Source: Paratinospora sagittata (taxonomy: Eukaryota > Streptophyta > Magnoliopsida > Ranunculales > Menispermaceae). From it: a stretch of 64,000 nt of DNA. This document shows positions 56,336 to 64,000 of this stretch, piece by piece; the stretch's first letter is position 1, and each line of letters opens with the position of its first letter. The notes under the pieces were generated by a model that was given only the letters and a program-made list of their open reading frames with translations, was not told the origin of the DNA and ran no database searches. The stretch spans positions 17,306,001 through 17,370,000 of the forward strand of contig CM069607.1 in assembly GCA_035771175.1 (NCBI GenBank). The letters run 5' to 3'. The translations under genes and the position numbers were made by a program.

Positions 56336-57224
56336 TTGGTATCAAAGCTGCGTTCGTTCTTCCACCATGCCTCCAAGAAAATGACAACAAGAAGCTCAAC
56401 TCGAGGAAGTAAATTGACGTGACGATTTCGCACGGCTTGAGCAACAAATCGCTCAATTGACGCAGCATTTTGTTGCGTTCTTGCAAGTGGTACATGGAGC
56501 GGATAGACAATGGGATTTGGGGATCAAGGTTACTATCCCAGAAGATCCGATCTTCTCTCCTGCAAAAACTGATTTAGATGACGAAATTGAAAATCCTTTA
56601 GAAGGTTTTCATAACCCTTTCGATGCTCCACCAATATTTGATGAATATGCTATGAAACTGAAAAAGAGGATGAGGTTGTAGCTGCTGTAGCAGCAGCAGA
56701 TGAAGAACCTGAGTATAATAGTGGGAATTATTTAGTTGATGCGGAGGAATCCCAAGAGGGTGATACCAGCCCGTTGTTTGTAGGTCGGTGCCTTTGCTTA
56801 GCACCTTACACGCACAATGACTGGTTACGACAAATCAACCGGTCAACTTGCACTATTGGTGGTAAAATCTACGAGATCGTGACTGATTCGAGTAGCTGCA
56901 AGAACGTTGTTTCTAATGAAGCAATACTGCAGAAGTTGGAATTAGTGAAAGAGAAACACCCAAAACCCTATAAGCTAGTGTGGTTGAAAACAGGCACAAG
57001 TACTCAGGATCATTTGGCGAGGGATGTTCAAAATTGTAATGATGTTACTAATCGCAAACGTCAAAAGGGTCGTCGAAAGCATAGTCGCAAATGGAGCCTG
57101 AAGTTATCAAGTCAAAATCACTTTTTGATGCATTTGATGTTAACGACTTTGTTCCACTCCATGGTCCTACCTCAATCGACGATGCACCAAATTCGAGGGC
57201 GAGTTTTTTTCAACATGGGGAGAA
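56336..57224 (+). pseudogene. Deleted Ty3-like gag-protease internal region
   Basis: Starts MPPRK at ATG 56367, followed at once by a stop. Continuing frames show RLEQQIAQLTQHFVAFLQ (coiled coil) and an acidic linker. From about 56770 a protease-like region has RSTCTIGGKIYEIV, then VTDSSSCKNVVS (the Asp-Ser core expected of an aspartic protease), then HPKPYKLVWLKTG. The end reads DDAPNSRASFFQHGENDVMQ, as at the end of Ty3 polyproteins. Reverse transcriptase, RNase H and integrase are absent. It is therefore a non-autonomous, internally deleted copy. ATGGGGAGAA before 57225 is the polypurine tract. Confidence 0.75.
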
Positions 57225-57633
57225 TGATGTAATGCAATAAGAGTTGGAGTTAGTAGAAATCTCAAATTAGTGTTTTTCTATTTTAGGATAATTTACTAAT
57301 TTTAGTAAATTTACTATTTTTGGTAATTTACTATTTTTGGTAATTTACTATTTTTAGTGAATTTATTGTTTTTAGTGATTTTACTATTTTTAGTAAATTT
57401 CGATAATTTACTATTTTTAGTAAATTCACAATTTTTCATAATTTTTATTTTTATCATTTTATTGAATTAGGAAAATAGTATTTTTGTTGAATTAGGAAAT
57501 TAGTATTCGAGTCTATTTAGAAGCGTAGTTATTACTATTTTTTGAGTCTATTTAGGAATTGTCATGAGTTTTGTCTATAAAAAGGGGTTCCTTGTATGAG
57601 TTATGGGTAGATTGAATAATATTGATTTTTATT

Positions 57634-60600
57634 TTATTTTTATTTTTTTGACTAGAAACATAGATATATATTAGAAGTAAAAAGAGTACAAAAGTATGGG
57701 ATGAGATATCCCATGGGAGTTGCAGTGAGGTCAGAATATTGTTCCAGTTCAAAGCCCATTCCCCAAAACTAGAACCAAGAGAGAGATTGCTAGAACTGAC
57801 CCAACCCACAAACAAAAGCATACTTTTTTCCCAAACTTTCCAGCTAGAACCAAAACTGTCTCGAAAGACTCTACCATTCCTCTCTGCCCAGACACACCAT
57901 AAAACTGCAAAAAGCACACAAATCCAATATTTTTTACAACTGTGATCAGATAAACTTATAGGATAACAAAAAGGTGATCGAACGTTCGGGGGGCAAAGTT
58001 TCAAACATCTATTCGTCCATTCCGTCTAGACTTCCTTCACAAATGCACAATCCCAAAACAAATTTTCAGTAGTCTCAACATTCATTCTGCACAGCCAACA
58101 CCAGGAGGGGGAAAGACAGAAGTTAGGAAACAACTTTTGAAGCATATCAGCACAATTTAGTCTGTTCAGAGCAATGAGCCTACCAAGAGTCTTAAATTCG
58201 AGGAGAATGGGAGCAGACCAAATGAAAGTGGAGTATGGAAAAATTGGGTGGTTGGCTGAGGAGGTAAGCATGTGAAAGAAAGATTTTGAAGAGAACTTGC
58301 CAGAGGAATCCACAGCCCAAACAATATGGTCATCAGATTCTTGCAGCTGAACATGGCCCAGGCAATCAAGAAGAATAGGAATCTCCTCCAGTGCATGGGG
58401 AGGAAGGTTGCGAAAAAGGTGAAGGTTCCAATTGGGGGGAGCATCAAGGGATGTAGGATCAGGAAAAATGAAGGAGGATATCGGTGCATTGTGGAGCCCA
58501 GAGATGTTAAAAATATTGGGGAAAAGGGTTTTGAAAGAGGCCGATGCACCCCATGTGTCTTCCCCGGAAGCAAGTAGTAGAGCCATTGCCAATTCTAAAC
58601 TGGATAGAGGGAGAGAAAGCAGGATATAATGAATGAATGAATTTCCAAGGGGATTTGAAAGAAACACGAGAGGAGAGACCGGCATCCCGATTGTTGTCTT
58701 GAAGGCCATGACGACTTTTGATCACCTTTGCCCAGAAAGAGTCCTTCTCAAATAGAAAAAGCCATAACCACTTCCCAGCCAAAGCCTTATTTCTTGTGAG
58801 AAGATCGCCAATTCCCAAACCACCATGTTTCAGATCCAGTTTGACCTTTGACCACTTAACCAAAAAAGATCCCTCGTCCTGGTCCTCATTTTTCCAAAGG
58901 AAAACTCTCATTTTTTTCTCAATGAAAGTAGTAACCATTCTTGGCATACGGAAAGAAGACATAAAGTACGTCGGAATTGCTTCCAACACCGATTTAAGAA
59001 GAATAATATGACCACCCCGAGAGAGATAGCTCTTCTTTCAACCATCCACCCTCTTACATATAGTTTGAATGACTGGGTCCCAAAACGATATTTTGAGAAG
59101 GTTGCCACCAAGAGGCATCCCCAAATAGTGCATAGGCCATGACCCCGGTGCAACAGCAAACTCCCTAGCCATAATAGCCACATCAGCTTCCGGGACATTA
59201 ATACCGACTAACTGACATTTGGAGAGGTAACTTTGAGACCGAGATGAAACATAAGTTGTTGATAATCTCCATGACCGTGTTCAGGCTGCGGCCATCATTC
59301 TTAACAAAGAAAAGACAGTCACCAGCAAATTGTAAATGAGAAACATGGACATTATCTTTTCCAACATTAAAACCATGCAGCATGCACTTGTCTTTTGCTT
59401 TTGAGGTGAGACCGTCCAGAACATCAACTACAAGGGTGTATAGAAAAGGGGATAACGGATCCCCTTGCCGTAACCCTCTTGCCCCCTGAATTTTATCTCT
59501 TGGACGACCGTTAACAAAAATAGAATAGGAAGCAGTAGCTAGACAGCCCCTTATCCAACTCCGCCATCTCTGACCAAAACCTTTCTTCTCCATCACAAAA
59601 TCAAGGAAGCACCATTTTACCGAATCGTAGGCCGCAAAATCAACCTTAAACAAAAATCCTTATTACTTTGACAAACGATAATCATCCACAGATTCATTGG
59701 CAATCAGAATCGCATCAGTAATTTGACGGTTCATAACAAAGGCCATTTGAGATTCAAATTCAGCAACTGTAGAGTGGAGGATCTGGCGAAGACGGTTTGC
59801 GAGGACTTTGGCAATGATCTTATAAAGGCTGGTGGTGAGACTAATAGGCCGAAAGTCACCAACTATGATAGAGTTGATTTTTTTAGGCACAAGACATATA
59901 TAAGTTTCATTGATGCATTTGTTGATGATACCATCATAAAAGAATTCCTCCATTACTTTGAAGACGTCATCCTTAAGAACCTCCCAATTTTTCTAGTAAA
60001 AAAGCAGCAAGAAACCATCCGGGTTAAGGGGCTTCTCCCCATCGTAACAAAAAACAGCTTCTTTCACCTCATCCATAACAAAAGGTCTTTCAAGCCAATG
60101 ACATTGATTCTGACTGATACTGTTCCAGCTGATGCCCTCAATGCCCCAACTGTCGTTGTTATTATCAGCAAACACGCTGGAAAATGGCTGATGATCTTTT
60201 GACAAATCTCATCAATATCTTCAACAATGGACCCATCGTCATTTTCCAACTTAGAGATCAAGTTTTTTGATTTTCTGATGTTGAGTAGACGATGGAAAAA
60301 CTTTGAATTAATTTCACCTTCTTTAGCCCATTTGATTCGGGCCTTTTGACGAGCAATCCTATCCATTTTAAGGTCAATTGTTTGAAGATCTTGTAACAGC
60401 ACAATACGAGCCTGTCTGTTACTATCATCAGTGGGATTAAACCCCAATTTTGAATCAATATCCTCAAGAAGATGAAGCAATTGTGAGCGATGGATGGCGT
60501 CACAGGCAGCAAAGTTACTGCTCCACTCTTTAAGTTTGACTTTGAGAAATTTCAGTTTCGACATAAAATGGTAACCAGCCCAGCTGTGCCCACCAGAAGT

Positions 60601-61386
60601 GAGCCACCAATTTGCAATAAGTTTATCAAAGTTCGGGTAGGAGAGCCAGACATGCCCAAATCTGAACCGCGATGGGCCCCAGACTCCAAAGGAAGTGTTA
60701 AGAGTAACTGGCCAATGGTCTGAAATTATTCGATATTCAACTTCCTGCCTGGATAGAGGAAAAATATACCCCCATCCTGAAGAGAACAAGAATCTGTCAA
60801 GTCAAGACATAGCTGGAGAGGAACGATTATTAGTCCAAGTAAAAGGCGGGTTTAGGAGGTTGGGATCCCACGGTTGAAGTTCGTCAATAAGAGCATCAAA
60901 CTCCTTCATACTCGCCGACATGGATGAGCAGTTATACTTTTCTGACATTTTACGGGTGACGTTAAAATCCCCCCCTAAGCACTAGTTGCATGATAAAAAA
61001 GAAGAAAGACCAGCAATCTCATCCCAAAAAGCCTGACGATCATTCCTTAAGCAAAGGCCATAGACAGCAGAGAACTACCAATCAGGGTGTCGATTGCCAG
61101 CAATTTTGATGGAAATTGAGAAAGATGCAACAAAAGACTCCAACACATGGATGGTGCGGGTATCCCAAAAAATAAGAATCCCTCCCGACGAACCAGTGGC
61201 TGGAAGCAAAACCCACTCCAAAAACTTTTATCTCCATAACTGAGAAATTAAACTGCGAGAAATTTTTGAACGCTTAATTTCCTGTAAGGCAACTATATCT
61301 GGCTTCACCGAACAAATAGTTTTCCGAATTTTTCTTAACCTATCCCAAGATCCACATTTACGGATATTCCAAATACTGATCTTCAT
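57634..61386 (-). pseudogene. LINE ORF2 (endonuclease, RT, zf-RVT)
   Basis: Starts MKISIWNIRKCGSWDRLRKI at ATG 61384-61386, the start of an APE-type endonuclease, with IVALQEIKRS next and GGDFNVTRK and SDHWPVTLN further on. Reverse transcriptase follows: [66 protein letters not shown]. The catalytic box reads LQFAGDCLFF near 59315-59335, so the first Asp of FADD is Gly. The zf-RVT end (CADMLQKLFPNFCLSPSWCW, then CAFVKEV) and WAERNGRVFRDSF complete it. Several stops break the frame, for example after CAFVKEV at 58026. Confidence 0.88.
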
Positions 61387-61668
61387 TGTAAACCATACGA
61401 TCCCAAGCACACAAAACTCAAATAGAGATTGTTGTGTTCGTGGATTTATCCACCAACTGGACATCCAGCGAATTCAAAAACTTTGCAACTTTTAGGTAGT
61501 TAGGTTGCTGCTCCGAAGAATCCATAATTCCGGCTGTGACTGTACTAGTACGTCTACCACTTCGCCAATCGTAATCCCAGGCTCAACCGGAACAACAAAC
61601 AGGGTGCCAGTGTGAACCAAATCCAAATGAGAGGGAGAATGAGAGATGATGGGAGAGGGAAGAAGAGG

Positions 61669-63738
61669 CTAGCTGGTAGAAGGGGAATCAGAAGAAACAT
61701 TGTTGGAAGTTAAGACCACAAAATGTAACTTTTTCCGGGTCGTCTGATTAGCATGAGTGTTGATAACCTCCTCAACTTCATCTTCTTTTCTGGAGACTCG
61801 ATCAATTGGTTTAACGAAACCCTCATCATCTTCTCCGCTCGATTTCCCATGGCAGAATTCTGAAACATGATCGTCACTCGGATCCGAAGAGGCATCGTTG
61901 TTGGATCCACCTGAGAACCACCCTTTCATTTGCCAACGCTCAAAAGAAGAGCCCGTCCGGCCCTTTCAAGATTTTTGGGGCCGCCTTTCATACACCTTAA
62001 GGCCCAAAACTTTTTCTGTTTTTGAAACTCGGTGATTATGGGTCTTGGATGGGCTGGATTTGTGAGAGATAAGCATTGCTTAGCCCATTAAGAAAAACCC
62101 TTTCTTTTGGCCTATCGATATGGGTCCAGTGCAATGAACCGAATGAGTGGGGTTCCACATCAGAACGGATTCGTTCAGTGTGAGAATCACCACGTGGCGC
62201 CCTTTTGTGACCACATGCAGAGGACGTGATTAGACGTACATTGTGACGTCGTCTGTCGTCTGACCCAAGATCAGAACCTGGCACAGCACTCCCATCAGAT
62301 GTGGCCGTACACACCTATCGGACATCGGCGGCGGCTCCAGCGAGAAGGAACTCCTTAACCGTCTCTAGAGTGACCACCGAGGATCGTAGCTTCGTGTTGT
62401 TTCAGCTACTGGGAGTCTGGATTATCATCATGAGAGTCGCTCTCCACCGGGATCCATCTTCGCTAGAGGTCAAAAAACCGGAGGGATGACCCACAACCTT
62501 TATGATCACCATTTCCATGGAGCGACCCCGAACAGTGGTTGAGGCAATATCAAGCATACCTCCACACATGTCCGCAATTTTGCCAAAGATTTCCATCTTC
62601 CATCGATCGGGCGTGATGCCTTCCACTCCAATCCAGCCATTTCAACAGGAAATCATCATGTCTTTCCATTGTAAGTCGGCAATCCAGGATTGGAAATGGA
62701 TGTTAGTCGACGTTTCAGCCACTTTTCCCCGAGTAAGCAAAAGAGCCTCCTCAATGCTACGGCAACGAAGAATCGCTCGAGCAACATCAAGGAGAACCAA
62801 ACGAACATCATGACCAACTATTGAATAGATCTCCTTTTCAATCTCGTTCCAAGTGAACTCATCAGAATTCCGAATGACCTTTTATCGTGAGGTCGTGTAG
62901 GAAGTTTGTCGAAGGCAACGTAGGACGATTTGGCCTGTGCATTGGCCTTCATAGAGACCTTTGCTAGATTCAGAGCATCCTTGTGAGACTCGTTCAGCGG
63001 GGGAACTACATCGGATATTCCATCATGCGAGTTAACCTGATGGTCATCCTTATTATCAAACATCTCCTTATCAGAAGCTTTACCAGACGAAGAGTGATCA
63101 CCCTGTAAAATCGCTTTTAGACCATCAGCCATGTTGCGCCATCTAGTTTCTTCAGCTTTGTCCGGGACATAGATTGAACAATGAGTGTCGTTCTCAACCT
63201 TAGTGAACCTGAGAAAACTTTCGCGTTGGTTAGAGAAAGATTCAACCAGCAAAATGTGGTTGAGACCCCGGCGGACCCTTTTGAAACCACCATTTCTCTG
63301 CGCAAGTCTAGCTTCTTCCACTTTCTCCATCAACCATTCAGCAGCAATGAGATCAAGACAAAAAGAGAAAACCCTGGGTTTTGTTGATTCTTTGATCATG
63401 ATTTTTGTTCCGTCTCGAGATAAACACAAAGAAAAACACTTAAACCTTGTTTGAAAGGTTTGAACCGCCCATCTTCCATTAAAGGAATAGTCAAACAAGG
63501 ATGACTGATGGGACTGGTTTTGGTATCGAGATTCGAACCTTCCTCGAGAAACGTCCATTCTTGATCGAGGGAAAACGTCACGAACAGTAACAGGTCCACT
63601 CGTTTTTCTCAAAACCAGTTGATTCTTCCTTCTTACCTCCTTCCAGTCGTCCTCCCTGTGTCTCCTCCAATCGTACTCAGCCTTGTCACCTACCGCCCTT
63701 CGCAAATCACCACGCATTTTTTTACATGTTGAACTCAT
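61669..63738 (-). pseudogene. LINE ORF1
   Basis: Start MSSTCKKMRGDLRR at ATG 63736-63738 (minus). An open stretch of more than 300 codons runs to 62818. After a frameshift the frame at 62626-62402 gives GWIGVEGITPDRWKMEIFGK and then GGMLDI, which fits the DUF4283-type domain of plant LINE ORF1 (nucleic-acid binding). The acidic C-terminal part is at 61929-61669. A CCHC knuckle was not seen. Confidence 0.7.
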
Positions 63739-63898
63739 AGTTTTAAAAAGCTGAAAGATTTTTATTTTCAACAATAATATTGATTTTTTTAGAATTTGCG
63801 AATTCTTTCTTCACCTCTTTTGTTGGTATTCTGAAGAATCAACGAGTTAGACAAGGTGTGTTTATTGTCTTCCACATTCACGCCCTGCATCAAGAACC

Positions 63899-64000
63899 CT
63901 TGAAAGAGAGATCATAAACAGTAAACCAAGTTCTTAATGCTCCAAGCATTTTTTTATGGAAGACTTAATTTTAGGAGAACAACATATCAATAAAGAACAT
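63899..64000. other. Flank after the Ty3-like element
   Basis: About 100 bp of AT-rich sequence in which no exon can be recognised. Confidence 0.4.

Larger units (their letters stand above)
57631..63772 (-). mobile_element. Near full-length L1-type LINE, 6.1 kb
   Basis: Minus-strand order is 5' end, ORF1, ORF2, A-rich tail (AAAAAAATAAAAATAAAAT) at 57631. A 16-bp target duplication AATAATATTGATTTTT flanks it. It inserted into the 3' LTR of the small Ty3-like element. Both ORFs have a few stops and shifts, fewer than the LINE at 39486-42829, so it is younger but inactive. Confidence 0.92.
57225..63893 (+). repeat. 3' LTR of the Ty3-like element, split by a LINE
   Basis: 57225-57630 and 63773-63893 together equal the 5' LTR. 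It ends GCCCTGCATCA at 63893, followed by AGAAC (63894-63898), the partner of GGAAC at 55899. AATAATATTGATTTTT occurs at both sides of the insertion (57615-57630, 63773-63788). Confidence 0.88.

Noticed and set aside
52521..64000. Search for CTF18 N-terminal exons
   Set aside because: No frame on the minus strand with an acidic CTF18-like N-terminus and usable splice sites was seen; the space is filled by transposons and AT-rich DNA.

Overview
This window is nuclear DNA of a flowering plant, most likely a eudicot; the species cannot be told from the sequence. The evidence is one intron-rich host gene with canonical GT..AG splice sites, and around it plant-specific transposons: Sirevirus-type Copia, Ty3 solo LTRs, an Au-type SINE, TRIM/SMART elements, L1- and RTE-type LINEs, a Helitron and a MITE. 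There are no operons, CRISPR arrays or other prokaryotic features.

Layout. 1-11969 is a nest. An internally deleted Sirevirus-like element (gag remnant, no pol, long envelope-like ORF, polypurine tract, 3' LTR at 5931-10271) carries a 2.4-kb Ty3 solo LTR inside its own LTR. It appears to sit in another Sirevirus LTR (10272-11969), which itself interrupts a MULE transposase pseudogene (11970-12751, minus). A tRNA-Gly(CCC)-like gene lies at 14346-14417. A structurally complete but frame-broken Ty1/Copia element lies on the minus strand at 14942-21391, with a TGTAT target duplication.

The host gene is CTF18, the large subunit of the alternative clamp loader Ctf18-RFC, on the minus strand at 22768-52520. 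I could place 21 coding exons by following the reading frame through every splice junction. They give about 781 residues from a point before the AAA+ domain to the stop codon; the N-terminal exons must lie beyond the right edge or in sequence I could not resolve. Its introns hold nearly everything else: an Au SINE, two inward-facing TRIM LTRs, a Helitron, LINE tails, a four-deep nest (RTE LINE, then TRIM, then SMART, then Sirevirus solo LTR), Ty3 and Copia scraps, an antisense L1-type LINE, another Ty3 solo LTR, a Tourist-like MITE and a complete 271-bp SMART.

52521-64000 has no recognised host exon. It holds a SMART-like element, a 147-bp near-perfect fold-back element with TG..CA ends and an ATAAT duplication, and a small non-autonomous Ty3-like element (55904-63893) whose 3' LTR was split by a 6.1-kb L1-type LINE.

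The most unusual signal is in the Sirevirus-type LTRs. About 20 short hairpins with a loop close to CACCCGTAAGT recur near the 3' end of four LTR copies, and their stems differ in sequence while staying paired. A flanking stem also changes in a compensatory way. A second cluster of imperfect palindromes (AGGACGCT ... AGCGCCCT, about 11 units per LTR) lies upstream. This looks like conserved nucleic-acid structure rather than simple tandem repetition.
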